64,000 bases of DNA from Aralia elata. Taxonomy: Eukaryota; Streptophyta; Magnoliopsida; Apiales; Araliaceae. Made by a program: the position numbers and the translations under genes. The stretch covers positions 47,018,721-47,082,720 of the forward strand of contig CM068385.1 in NCBI GenBank assembly GCA_034770075.1, in the 5' to 3' direction. Positions 11,951 through 22,556 of the stretch are shown in pieces. The notes below the pieces were generated by a model that was given only the letters and a program-made list of their open reading frames with translations, was not told the origin of the DNA and searched no databases. Numbering within the stretch: position 1 is the first letter of the stretch; each line of letters begins with the position of its first letter.

Positions 11951-12397
11951 AATACCCCCAAACTTAACCAATTGCTTGTCCCCAAGCAATGCAATGATGC
12001 AAATGCAAACAACCTATCATACCTACGAATTAAACAATCAACCAACACAGTATCCAACATCAGGCCTCAAAGATATCTTACATACTTAAGTAAAATCTCT
12101 AACCAATGCACAGTTTCTAACTCCAACCAAATAGTTAAGTTACACCTGTCATCACCACCCATGTCGTGCGTGTGTGTAATATCAACCATTTCAATCAATT
12201 ACAATTCAAATCCATCACATAATTGACTTCTTAGAAGAAAAACTTTCAATTGCAACTCAATTCAACCACGTGAATACCAACCAATTCAGCTAATTCAGCA
12301 ATCACTAAGCATAGGGGTGTTTCGAAAGTTATTTAACACATATAAATCCTTTTTAAACCCTTCCCCAGAAATATAGAACAAAATTTTTTTCTTTTTA

Positions 12398-12503
12398 GTG
12401 AGTGCATTTTATGCTCCATCTCACTCTCTTCTGAACGAGTGCGTTTTACGCTCCATCTCGTTCCATGTGTTTATGAGTGAGTGCGTTTTACGCTCCATCT
12501 CAA
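12398..12503 (-). other. Three structured hairpins in Athila 3' UTR, unit 2
   Basis: Copy of 6394-6499: hairpins at 12398-12424, 12433-12463 and 12477-12503 with unchanged stems. The remaining untranslated region (11966-13124) holds no recognisable gene. Confidence 0.7.
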
Positions 12504-13124
12504 CCCACCACATGATCCACTCTTCAATTGGGAAAGGTTCAAAATTTTCCAAATTTTTCTTCTTCTTTTTTTTTCATTTTTTTTTTCACCCCAAGATTCC
12601 CCCAAACTTAGATTCTTGCCTGTTTTCCATTTAATGGACGTTTCACTGATATTATCAAGTTTTAAAACCCAAATCTTCTACCAGAAGAAAATTATGCAAC
12701 AATTTGAATTTAATTGGTCAAAAACAATTGATTATGTGCTTTCCTTGCCAACAAAAGTTTCAGACAAGTTAAACTTCACTTCCTAATCAAAGTCATCACT
12801 AAGCACCAGTTTTCAATTCTTCTCAAGTTAAAACCATGAAACCAGTCTTATCATTGGCCACATTAGATACTATATCAATTTATGCTTAATTCATGAAACT
12901 AAATGCATAACACAACCTAAAACACAATTAACATGCAACTAAATGCTTGACACACCCTAAAATATAATGCACTTACCATGCAACAAGTCTAACACAATGA
13001 ACCAAAACCAAACTACATGCATGAAAACAAAAACAAAAAAACTACCCCCCAAACTGAACAAGTCAATGCCCTCATTGAAAAAAAATAAAACATTAAGAAC
13101 AGAGGACTCCCCTGATGAAGAACA

Positions 13125-13238
13125 CTAATCGTCATCACTGCCATCAGCAGCGTCATCATCATCCTCATCATCCGCATCAGGAGGCGAGTCAGGTGGTGGA
13201 TAAATAGATAAAGGAGGAGCTGGTGGTTTGTATATTGC
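13125..13238 (-). pseudogene. Env-like ORF C-terminal acidic tail, unit 2
   Basis: Same proline-rich and acidic tail as unit 1, ending at a TAG at 13125-13127; one substitution changes the penultimate residue from Glu to Asp. The tail frame stays open although indels are frequent elsewhere between the units. Confidence 0.6.
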
Positions 13239-13336
13239 TGCTAGCGCTTGGACTTTACTTGGTCAACTTTTCAATCCCTTCATGCTACTACCTGCAATCA
13301 AATTAACCCTAAGTCCCAAGTTAGTTACAAAAACCC

Positions 13337-13367
<31 letters not shown>

Positions 13368-13421
13368 TTTTTTTTAACAAAATTAATTGAATAAACAAAA
13401 ACAAAACAGAAAATTAAAACG

Positions 13422-13437
13422 CTGGGTTGCCTCCCAG
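13422..13437 (-). other. Conserved CTGGG/CCCAG hairpin, unit 2
   Basis: Identical to 7412-7427 and in the same place relative to the gag-pro stop. Confidence 0.75.
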
Positions 13438-13480
13438 ATAGCGCTAAGTTATAGTCAATTAGCTTGACTGTCTCTGAATC

Positions 13481-16328
13481 TCATCCTGGTTCAAACGCAA
13501 AAAATGTCATTGTGCGCCTTCTCTTAGTCTTTTCTTTGAATTCCTTGGCATCATCGTACGTTTGAAAACCCCCAAACTTATCTTCATCCATTGGCAAAAA
13601 ATAACTATCATCATTTGATTCAACTTTTCCTGTATCCGTGACCACTTCTTTTATTATCAGATTTAGCCTTCTTTTCTGATCAACCGACGGCTTGCTACCA
13701 TCTCCCAACAGGATCTTATGCATGCAAAAAGAAGAGCTTATCCCCTTGATATCGGCTATGGTCCATCCAATAGCTAATTTAGACTCTCTAAGCACTCGTA
13801 GCAGTTTTTTCTCCTGAAAAGATGTTAGTGCAGAAGAAATAATCACAGGTAGCTTTGAATCTTTATTTAAAAATGCGTACCTGAGATGTTCTAGAAGTGG
13901 TTTAAGTTCAAGTTCGGCACATTCTTCATCCTCCAATTCTAAATTCTCAGCAATCACTCTCTGCAATGGTTCATAGCCCAACAAACTTTTAACTTCATCA
14001 TGCACTCTACTATCCACCAAGTCTACTCTGAAGCATTCTTCTTCATCGGTGGGAAGCTTCATTGCCTTGAAAACCTTAAACTTCACCTCCTGATCATGTA
14101 CACGCATTGTGAGCTCCCCTTTCTGCACGTCTATCAAAGTCCTCCCTGTGGCTAAGAATGGTCTCCCTAGTATGATTGGTATATTTTTATCTTCCTCATA
14201 ATCCAGAATGATGAAGTCTGCCGGAAAGATAAATTTATCCACTTTTACCAGTACGTCCTCCACTATACCCCGTGGATATGTGATAGATCTATCGGCTAAC
14301 TGCAGAGAGATATTTGTTGGTCTTGGTTCCGGCAATCCCAACTGACTGAATACTGACAACGGCATCAGGTTGATACTTGCCCCAAGATCACATAAACATT
14401 TATCGAAGCTCATCTTTCCGATCGTGCATGGAATTGTGAAACTGCCCGGATCTTTCAGCTTTGGAGGTAATTTACGTTGAAAGCACTGCACTGCATTCCT
14501 CTGTCAAGGCCACTGTCTCAAACTCGTCTAACCTTCTCTTCCTTGACAGTATACCCTTCATAAACTTTGCATAACTTGGCATTTGTTCCAATGCCTCTGC
14601 GAAGGGTATGTTGATCTGCAGTTTCTTAAAAACCTCCAAAAACTTTCTGAACTGTTTATCATCCCTCTGCTTATTCAATCTCTGCGGATATGGAACTCGC
14701 GGGTGAACTTGTGATTCTGTATTAACGGGCTTCTTATCTGAACTAGCTTTCTCCTTCTCTACTGACTCGTAGTTATCCTTCTTCTCTTTCTGTTCATCTT
14801 CAATTTTTATCTCAGTTTTCTACCCCAATGTCATCCCCTTGTAAATTCGGTGCTGCTGAGTCTGGTACATTTCCTGAATATTGCTTTCCCGATCTGAGTG
14901 TAATGGCCTGACACTGTTCCTTACCTTCTCTCCGTGGATTTGCCTCTGTGTTACTTGGTAATGAACCCTGGGGCCTGCTGTTAAGCATAGTCGCCATTTG
15001 CCCCATCTGAGCTTCCAGATTTTTAATAGCCACTGCCTGGCTTTTGATCATCACCTCTATATTTGCCATGTACTTTAACATCATCTCCTCCATTTCTGAT
15101 TTCTTTTCCTGCGGAGGTGCGTATGGAGTAGGATGTTGTTGTTGAGAATATCCCGGTGGAAAAGGTGGTCGTGGAGCATACTGTTGCTGCGCCGGCTGAA
15201 ACTGATTGTTCTGCTGAAAAACTGCTGCTGCTGATTTCCTTGGTTGTTCGACCAACTAAAGTTTGGATGATTGCGGTTGTTGGGGTGGTATGTGTTCTGA
15301 AACTGACCTTGGTCTTTCTTATAAGTGTTCACATATTGCACACCGACTCCGAGTTGATAGCACATTGATCTGTTGAGTGCGACCCCGCGCAAATCTCGCA
15401 AACAAAGGCAACTGACTTGGCTTTGCTTTCCGACAATGAATCTATTTTCTTTGCCATAGCTGCCATCTGTGCTGACAACTGGGTAATAGCATCCACTTCC
15501 AACAAACCTGCAACTCTGGGCTGTGATGTTCTGGCTGTAGGATTTTGAAAATCATTTGCTGCCATAGTCTCAATAAGGTTATAAGCCTCGTCATAGCTCT
15601 TTGCCCCTAAAGCTCCACCCGCAGCTGCATCTACCATCTGCCTAGACTGCCATCCCAATCCATTATAAAATGTGTTGATCACCATCCAATCTAGCATCCC
15701 ATGGTGTGGACACTTCCTTAGCATCTCCTTGTACCTATCCCAAGCCTCGTATAAGGACTCACCCTGTTGTTGCTCAAATTGAGAAATTGCCGTCCTTAGT
15801 TTTGCAGTTTTAGCCATTGGGAAAAACTTGGCTAGGAATTTTTGTGCTAAGTCCTCCCATGTAGTAATTGATCCTGCAGGCAAAGAATGAAGCCAACTTC
15901 TTGCTCTATCCCTTAATGAGAATGGGAATAGCCTTAGTCGAATGGCATCCTCCGTCACTCCGTTGTATCTGAATGTATCACAAATTTCAATGAAACTCAA
16001 AAGATGCTCATTAGGATCGTCTGCAGCAGCACCCCCAAACTGGACCGAATTCTGCACCATTTGAATGGTTCCTGGTTTAAATCTCAAAGGTATTTGCTGC
16101 TATTGCCGGTCTTACTATGCTAGACTGCAATCCCGTGATGTTTGGCATGGAATAGTCCCTCAAAGCTTTATGTTCCTCTCTTTGCTCAATTCTCTGTTCC
16201 TCCGCCATCTTCGGAATAGTTCTTTCTAACTGTGCTTGCAAATTCCTACGCACTCTTGCTTTCCAACCTCTTCCGTCAATATTATCCTGAGCTGGTGTTA
16301 ATTCTGAGTTGGAAGAGCGTGTGTGCAT
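13481..16328 (-). pseudogene. Athila gag-protease, unit 2, lightly frameshifted
   Basis: Better preserved twin of 7471-10319. The protease and RT-remnant part (13481-14491) is open for 336 codons, with DLGASINLMPLSVFSQLGL, PIILGRPFLATGRTLI and KLAIGWTIADIKGISSSF. Gag capsid-like (15329-16087) and N-terminal (16077-16328) parts are open in different frames. Frameshifts come from extra bases near 14480 (gaaagc for gaagc), 15218 (gaaaaac for gaaac), 15340 (cacacc for cacc) and 16078 (aaatc for aatc). Gag would form the particle and the protease would cleave the polyprotein; RT catalytic region and integrase are missing, so the unit is non-autonomous. Confidence 0.85.
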
Positions 16329-16449
16329 AAAACTTCTACAAGTACCTGAAACCAAAACAAAAGTAAAAATAGAAATAAGAAAAGATTAGAGTTGTCTAAG
16401 TCAAACAATATAGCTTAAAACTAATGATAATAATAAAAATCTAACGCCT

Positions 16450-16468
16450 GTCCCCGGCAACGGCGCCA
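16450..16468 (-). other. Primer-binding site, unit 2
   Basis: Identical to the site at 10441-10459, adjoining truncated LTR C. Confidence 0.85.
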
Positions 16469-16474
16469 AAAACT

Positions 16475-16719
16475 TGTTGCCTCTTTTTAAGTCTTAAATA
16501 AAAGAGCTCTAACTCACGCAAGTATACGTGGTCAACAAGTAATACAGAGGAAGTAGAGTATCGTCCCACAGAGACAAGATTAAATTAACTCATTATGCAT
16601 CAGTTCTATCACTGTACTTATTTGCCTAAACTATTGTCTTACTTTTGGTGATAAAATTATGTCTAAGTTAATTAATAACTAAATATGCAAATACTAACGA
16701 AATATATTAAGCTTGGAAT
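16475..16719 (-). repeat. Athila LTR C, truncated
   Basis: Only the terminal 245 bp of the 1.48-kb LTR (its minus-strand 3' end) remain. The rest, including dyads and promoter, was deleted together with the integrase end and pre-env DNA of the outer Athila. Confidence 0.85.
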
Positions 16720-16737
16720 TAACGAAATATATTAAGC
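16695..16737. repeat. 18-bp direct duplication at deletion junction
   Basis: TAACGAAATATATTAAGC occurs at 16695-16712, in its normal LTR context, and again at 16720-16737, directly joined to outer Athila DNA. It looks like filler DNA copied from nearby sequence during break repair. Confidence 0.7.
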
Positions 16738-16745
16738 CAAGCATC

Positions 16746-16834
16746 GCGCAGCTGCGTCGGGCTTGGAGGCTGCAACAGGCACACCAGCGCAGCTGCGCCC
16801 CAACAACAAAGCAACAAGCGTGCAGCTGCGCCCG
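16746..16834. repeat. GCGCAGCTGCGCC dyad cluster before env-like ORF
   Basis: Three copies of the palindromic word (GCGCAGCTGCG at 16746, GCGCAGCTGCGCCC at 16787, GCGTGCAGCTGCGCCCG at 16819) precede a canonical TATA box by 20 bp. Six more copies are in this element's 3' LTR (19697-19885) and four in the copia leader (39005-39126). Confidence 0.8.
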
Positions 16835-16853
16835 TCGACAGGAAAGTTTTTTT

Positions 16854-16863
16854 TATATAAAGG
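16854..16863 (+). promoter_or_regulatory. Putative internal promoter TATA box for env-like ORF
   Basis: TATATAAAGG lies 20 bp downstream of the GC dyad cluster and 140 bp before the env-like ATG at 17004. Context and consensus suggest a core promoter that could give a separate env-like transcript. No transcript evidence is available. Confidence 0.45.
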
Positions 16864-17003
16864 ACCCGACCCATCAGTTTAAGCCACCTCACAACATAAA
16901 ACCCTAAACCTCTATTCTTTCCCTAGCACACAAGCAAAAGCAAAAAACAACCCTTTCATCTCATCTTTGCTATCTTCCATCCTAAACCTAGCTACATTCA
17001 ATC

Positions 17004-18165
17004 ATGCCTAAGAGAGCAAGAACAGCCCAACCCTCTTTATCCAGCAGCGATACCGACTCCGCGGGGGGTGGCGTCAACACTTTGGACGCCACCAAGTTCG
17101 TCAACCTCTCCGCCCAACACTACTATTGGGAGGTTTTGAGTGTCAAATCCTTCATACTTGAGAGGGGTTTGAAACCCAAAGCACAGGATGGGTGGATTTT
17201 GGAACAAATCCGGCGGCTGGGATGGCTGCTATTCATTGAGACACCAGTGTCCGCCCCAATGGTTATTGTGCCGGAGTTTTATGCCAATGCCCGTGAAACC
17301 CAGAATGGCATCTCCTTTGTACAGGGAAAGCAAGTCCCCTACACCAAGCAGGCAATTAGCGAGCTATTCCGATTGCCATCTACATCTGCTGAGACCACCA
17401 AATGGGTGGAGACTGACCGCTTCGAGACTAATCTCGATGAATTGGTTCGGGAAATGTGCCAACCTGGCACTCAATGGAAGACACAGGCGGGCACCACTCA
17501 AAAAATTTATTTTCCCCAAACCGCGCTGAACCGATATGCCAAGGCTTGGTATGCCTTCATTTGTGCAAGTCTATTGCCTACGACCCACCACCAGGATGTG
17601 ACTCGTGACCGGGCAATGATTTTGCACCGCATTCTAAAAGGAGGAAGCATTGATGTGGGTTACATCATTCACCACTCTATGCTTCGATTTATGAGAGCGA
17701 TCACCTCAGGTGCCATTCCACACGCATCGATAGTCACACACCTTTGTCTTGCGGCGAAGGTGGAATGGGGAGAGGAAACTCTCTAACTACCCATGTGGGA
17801 TATCGACAGCGCCACCATCAGGAAGTTCAATGTATGGCATGGGAGAATCCCGTTCTAGTGGTTTGGGTTTCATTGTTTCTGACGAGGAGGAAGACAGTGA
17901 GGAGGAGGAGGAGCCCGCACAGCCCGTACTACCACTTGGGGCACAACGGAGAGGGGCTGATGGACATGAGCGCGAGATGCGCCGCTTACAGCGCCTGATG
18001 GATGCTTTGCACACTAGTTTCAGGGACTACAACATCAACTTTGCGGACGCACTTTCTGAGGCCTTCAGTCAGCAGGGGGTCCATGTCCAGTTTCCCACCT
18101 ACGGTGCCAACATTCCGTATCCACCTCCTGACACACCGCCGGGCAGAGATGAGGACGACTCTTAG
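17004..18165 (+). pseudogene. Athila env-like ORF (putative plant transposon protein)
   Basis: It starts at the ATG of MPKRARTAQPS, with a Lys/Arg-rich N-terminus. The conserved part (FVNLSAQHYYWEVLSVKSF, LERGLKPKA, VPEFYANARET, VQGKQVPYTKQAISELFRLP, YAKAWYAFICASLLPTTH) matches the family usually labelled putative plant transposon protein, the region after pol in Athila elements. Function is unknown. An in-frame TAA ends the first frame at 17784-17786 although homologous-looking sequence (PMWDIDSATIRKFN) follows in that frame. A frameshift around 17840 then leads into an acidic stretch (SDEEEDSEEEEEPAQP), a possibly helical segment and a PPPDTPPGRDEDDS tail ending at 18165. No signal peptide or membrane span is evident, so envelope function is unsupported. 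Confidence 0.75.
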
Positions 18166-19405
18166 GGGAGTCTCTTTACCCTTTATCTCCAATGAGGACA
18201 TTGATTATTTTAAGTTTGGGGGTATTAGGGTTAATTTAATTGTTTAATTGCTTATTAGTATTTGCATTTTAATGTTAGGAAATAGTTCATTCTAGTTGCA
18301 TCGTAGTTAATTTGCATTATTTTCAAGTTGCATGTCATTATCCACTACATAGTAGTATAGATAGTATTTATTTCATTTGCATGAGTAGGATAAAATTACA
18401 TCATAGCTAAAAAAAACATTGCTTTATTTTCATGTATATCGTATCATGTAGCCTAGATTGCATAATCCTAACATCTAAATTAGTAAACATCCTCATGTGC
18501 ATCTTATGTGATTATTGCCCACGAATGCTAATTGCTAAGGCTTGGGTCGAATGCCATAATACATTACAAATCTTGTCTTGTTTTGAATCTGATATAACTG
18601 GTTAGCACTCATATAGTAGTTATCTTATTAAGTGACATAAAGATTCACATAATTGAGTTCTGGAGGGAAATTGAAGTTTTAATAAAAGAAAGGCAAATGA
18701 GGGTAGTGAAAGCAGAGGCAACACAAGCATTTACGTTGGGGGGAAACTTAGTGGAGCATTTAAACAACGAGACAGAGCGTAAAACGCACTCGTTGATAAA
18801 AAAAATAAAACAAAAAAAAATGTGTATAAATAAATGCTTGGTTAGCCTTGTTCTGTGGCCTTTGATACTCGAGTAAGTACGCCCTAGGGGATGTCTCTAC
18901 ACCTAGCGCCCTAAAACCAATTGGTTTGGGAGTCGTTGGTCGAAAGCTCGTTATACGGGTTTCATTGAAAAGCCTAAGGGAACTAAACATTGCACAACCA
19001 AGTATCATAGTCCTATTAACCTCTAAGTCGGTCCCCAATCTAGGCATAGTTGTATCTCAGCTGTAATTTACCCCATTTGTTGTGTTTACAAGTTGGAGTA
19101 TACAAATTTCCCCCTAAGAAACATATTATGAGAATCATTTGGGTTGCTATAAGTTTGATGAATACTACACACACACACACACACTATATCAATCATTACA
19201 GGGTTTGATTTGCATGACTATCATGGTACATGAACTAAGTTTTGGTTAGAAGCTATGTGTGTTTATTACTATGATTCTTCTAAGGCAAGGCACACTAGGA
19301 TTGTTTACTAATTGATGAGGATTCATGGTGCATTTATAGGTTATTGCATTTCATTCATATTTGCATTCACTTCATTTTTAATTGCTTGAGGACAAGCAAC
19401 AGTTC
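18166..19405 (+). other. 3' untranslated region of outer Athila
   Basis: No gene is seen. It holds a TTTAAGTTTGGGGGTATTAG copy of the polypurine-like motif soon after the env-like stop (about 18209-18230), the structured hairpin at 18765-18795, an A-rich tract (18800-18827) and a short AC microsatellite (about 19170-19185). The antisense open frame at 18760-19047 has no recognisable features. Confidence 0.7.
18765..18795 (+). other. Structured hairpin in outer Athila 3' UTR
   Basis: The outer stem CAACGAG/CTCGTTG (7 bp), internal loop ACAGA opposite A, and inner stem GCGT-AAA-ACGC match the sense-strand hairpin of the tandem units (GAACGAG/CTCGTTC, ATGGA opposite A, GCGT-AAA-ACGC). The terminal pair is C-G here and G-C there, a compensatory change. 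Confidence 0.7.
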
Positions 19406-19420
19406 AAGTTTGGGGGTATT
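19406..19420 (+). other. Polypurine tract of outer Athila
   Basis: AAGTTTGGGGGTATT immediately precedes TGATGAG of the 3' LTR. Confidence 0.85.
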
Positions 19421-21137
19421 TGATGAGTAGGTTTCATACCTACTTATTGGATACTAACTTGCTTAAATTGTTGCTAAACTATTAACTTCAAAGTGTGCTT
19501 TTCATACATTTTACTCTTATTTTTGGTAATGCTTCATAATTCGCATTCTATGGCTTTTGCACAGTTAAAGGGCAATTTGACACGAGATACGATGCATACA
19601 TTATTTGGAATTTGAATGAATAAGGGATGCTAGCACAGTACGCGAGAATCGAGGAGACATCATGAATGTAGCAGTGCAGCAGCAACCTGACAGAGAGCAC
19701 AGTTGCGCCCAACTTGGCTTGGGAGCCAGCGCAGCTGCGCCCATGCCATGCACCCAGAAGCTGCTCAGAGCAGCTGCGCCCAGCTTGGCATTAAGGCCAG
19801 CGCAGCTGCGCCCAACCTTGACTGATGATACTTCTAGCTCGCAGCTGCGCCCAATTTGAGCAACATCCAGGTGCAGCTGCGCCCGACGTCAGCCAGCCAT
19901 GCAGACCACGTTCCAGATAGCTATGCATACTTGCCAAAAACGTGAGGATTCAATGCCAGGTTTTCAGGAAATTGGTGGAGTGGCATTTTATCAATTGGGA
20001 ATCAAAATAAGTCAACAAAAGACAAATGTGGAGGTTGAATATAATCATGCACAGAATTAATTAGAAAGAGACTACTCCTCCACGAAAAAAAAATCATCAC
20101 AGACTGCATTTTTTTTCCAAAAATGAAAAATCGCTATTGATCATCAAAATCACTTGTGAACTGAAGAATGGAGCTACATGGATGTTGAATTGAAGATTGG
20201 GAGCAATAAATCAAGGATCATCACAACTTGGAAAATCAACGGATTAGCAGAAACGGGAAAATTGAAGCAGGGAGTTTTATTATTTTCTGTCTTTGATTTA
20301 TTTTCTTATTCTGTAAAAACAATGATGAACCATTTGTGTATGATGAATTCTATTATTGTTATCATGAACTAAACTTAATTTTTGGGATTATAATGAATCT
20401 TTTGTATAAATGAAAATTGACATGCTTCCTTATTGTTAATAGTTGGTTATGAATTAAATGTCTAGTATAATTAATGTTGAAAGTTTAATTGCTTGATCAC
20501 CAATTACTGTGATAATTTATATGGAATTGAGAAAGGAAATATAAATTAAGATCTGATTATGCTAGCATATGTTCATTATTTCTACATTCCTTGTGGATTA
20601 ATATTTCGTGCTTAGGATAGAGATATACCGAAGCACCTTATGTGGCCAATTGAGAACTTATACTTCAACCCTCTTGATTGTAATTCACATAGAGATATAG
20701 TGCGTTAGTCATCTAGGGTGTTCACATTCATTCTATCAATTGTAGATTTAGTGTGATACGAATATGGTGCATCGAGAGGTGGTCATATTTTACATTGGTG
20801 TTCCCGACCAATAGTCTTTAATAACCAACTAGAAGCAATAGGAAGCATGGAAATCTAAGTCTTGTAATAAGTGAAATTATAATCCTAAAATCCAAAAACC
20901 TGTATTTATATAATTGTATTTTGATTTATTTATCTGTCTAGTAATCATTAGATTAATTTCATCATATTACTCATATGTTTAAAGAAACCGAAATAATTAT
21001 AAAATCGGTGTTTGTCAGTTGCAAGTGCAATTCTATTCTCCGTGGGATCGATATCTTACTTACTTTATATTACTTGTGGATCATGTGCACTTGCGTGTAT
21101 GAATCATATTTGTTATACATACAAATATACCAATACA
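19421..21137 (+). repeat. 3' LTR of outer Athila
   Basis: Starts TGATGAGTAGGTTTCATACC and ends near CCAATACA at 21137 (1717 bp). It contains the six-copy GCGCAGCTGCGCC cluster and a block with GGATAGAGATATACC that recurs, slightly changed, in the Athila-like LTRs at 21805 and 56698. The end region (GTGGATCATGTGCACTTGCG) parallels the terminus of LTRs A-C. It abuts Tekay protease coding sequence. The 3' boundary is inferred to within a few bases. Confidence 0.8.
19697..19885. repeat. GCGCAGCTGCGCC dyad cluster in Athila LTR
   Basis: Six copies start near 19697, 19729, 19768, 19800, 19838 and 19871; GCGCAGCTGCGC is a perfect 12-bp palindrome and GCCC usually follows. Some copies show CG to CA or TG decay (for example CAGTTGCGCC). 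Confidence 0.85.
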
Positions 21138-21799
21138 AGTCCACGTCGAGCTCAAATCCTCGCAATCGGATGCAACAATTCCTATAAATATATTCTACGG
21201 GGATAATCTCTTTGTTTGCTACTTCTATGTTCATAGGGTGCTCTAACCTTTCACAAGGTAAGTCTAACCTTCTAACAAATTCTTTAGAAACGAAAGAGCG
21301 GGTAGCACCCGAATCAAATAACACATATGCATTTATATCATTGATTGGGATGATACCTGACACTACGTCCTTGGACTCTACCGCATCCTTGACGGTCATG
21401 TTGAACGTGCGTGCCGTTGGTCTGTTGGCCTGAGTGGCTGGCCCTCCGAAACTCAACCTATTGTTGTTATTGTTGTTGTTGCTGTTGCGGTTGCTGCTAG
21501 CTGCATCGCCCTTCCTCCTCAAGCAGTCTTTGATCTGATGGTCTGGGGCTCTACATGAGAAACACCCTCCTTTCTGCCTATTCGGACACTGAGGAGCTAG
21601 GTGCCCCGATTGTCCGCAACGATAACAAACGTTTCTTCCTTTCATACACTCCCCTGAGTGGTTCTTTCCACAGCTGCTGCACTTCCCACTCGACTTGGCT
21701 TCTCCCCCGGGCTTGTTACCTCCAGAGGATTGGCTCTCCATCTATTTACGCTTATTGGGGTTGCTGCCTCCGCTGCTTCCCCCTTTCGGCCCTTCCTGA
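21138..21799 (-). pseudogene. Tekay-like gag C-terminus and protease N-part
   Basis: The minus strand carries a glycine/serine-rich linker, then a triple zinc-knuckle array (CSSCGKNHSGEC, CYRCGQSGHLAPQC, CFSCRAPDHQIKDC) for RNA binding, then an aspartic protease with intact active site VLFDSGATRSFVS. It is cut after about ELDVDL by the outer Athila LTR at 21137/21138. A TAG sits where the twin at 56560 has the Trp of NKRKW, just before the Met at 21741. Its upstream continuation is at 23899-24603, across the solo LTR. Confidence 0.85.
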
Positions 21800-22383
21800 C
21801 CAACTGATGAGTGTGTTTTATATACATAAATTAGGTGCTTTTAAGCTTGATAATTTGTAAATCCTAAGTCATTTCAGTTGGTTTTATGTGTTTTTATCTT
21901 ATTGTCATGTAATGTAGTTTTATATTGGTTTTATATGTTTTTGTATGCTTTTATGTGTTTTTCATGTTGCTTTGTAAGAATTGAAATAAAAGCTCCTTGG
22001 AATAAATACCCATAACTTGTTTTTCGGTATTGTAGCTGCTTGTTTCCCAATTTCACCCATGATCCAATTCGAATCTCTCAAAACTCAAAGAATGAAAGTT
22101 GTAGATATTTGTCTTAGCATTCGGTATCATCCAGAATCATCCAATTTGAAGTTCGTATGAGAGAGTTATGGCTATTTTACCATCGGATTTGGCATGTATT
22201 TTACACAGCAGTTGCTTCGGGCTCAATTTGAGCCTTTCTCCGGACATTTTCTCGTCATGCTCCAGTTATGAAAGTTGTATAGCTCTTTCTTAGCTTTCCA
22301 TAGCCTATTTACACGCCTAAATCCAAGTTCGGACGAAGAAGTTATGGCCATTTTACTAACAGAGATCAAAGCTGAGTCGGGTT

Positions 22384-22556
22384 ACAGGCCACTGGCGCGG
22401 GCGCGCGGATTGGATGCGGGCGCGCGGCGCCTGGCGCCAGGCAGCCAGCGCGCGCGCGCACGGCGTGGGCGTGTCGTGGGCGTGCGGCATGGCCAGGGGC
22501 TGGGCGCGGGCGCGGCGGGCAGCGTGCGGGCGCGCCCGGGCATGCTGAGTGCGATC
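22384..22556. repeat. GC-rich CpG-dense block in solo LTR
   Basis: About 170 bp of degenerate GCGCGGGCGCGCGG-type words in otherwise AT-rich sequence, ending about 75 bp before the TATA-like site at 22634. The related LTR has an expanded version at about 57915-58500. Confidence 0.75.

Larger units (their letters stand above)
4474..16719 (-). mobile_element. Tandem non-autonomous Athila array (LTR-int-LTR-int-LTR)
   Basis: Three LTRs (4474-5953, 10466-11950, truncated 16475-16719) separate two internal regions of about 4.5 kb (5954-10465 and 11951-16474). Each internal region, read on the minus strand, has primer site, gag, protease, a short RT remnant, a CTGGG/CCCAG hairpin, an env-like acidic tail, three UTR hairpins and a polypurine tract. 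Most of RT plus RNase H and integrase are missing, so the unit needs enzymes in trans. The two units are near-identical. The left target duplication candidate is acgat (4469-4473); the right end is broken at 16719-16737. Confidence 0.85.
3910..21137 (+). mobile_element. Outer Athila-type Ty3/gypsy element (3' part)
   Basis: Plus-strand pieces in order: integrase (3910-4473), pre-env region (16738-17003), env-like ORF (17004-18165), 3' untranslated region, polypurine tract (19406-19420) and 3' LTR (19421-21137). The 5' LTR, gag, protease and RT lie left of the window, beyond the Tekay-like LTR inserted at 3909/3910. The tandem Athila array at 4474-16719 interrupts it, with loss of the integrase C-terminus. 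The 3' LTR abuts Tekay protease coding sequence at 21138; agtcc (21138-21142) is the expected target duplication, its partner being outside the window. Confidence 0.8.

Noticed and set aside
16713..16907. Short open frame over the dyad cluster upstream of the env-like ORF
   Set aside because: It spans the deletion junction and the GC repeats and ends before the env-like start; composition artefact.
17004..18165. Env-like ORF as a genuine viral-type envelope
   Set aside because: No signal peptide, transmembrane helix or glycoprotein features were recognised; only positional similarity supports the env label.
18760..19047. Antisense open frame of 95 codons
   Set aside because: It covers the Athila 3' UTR on the wrong strand and shows no family features.
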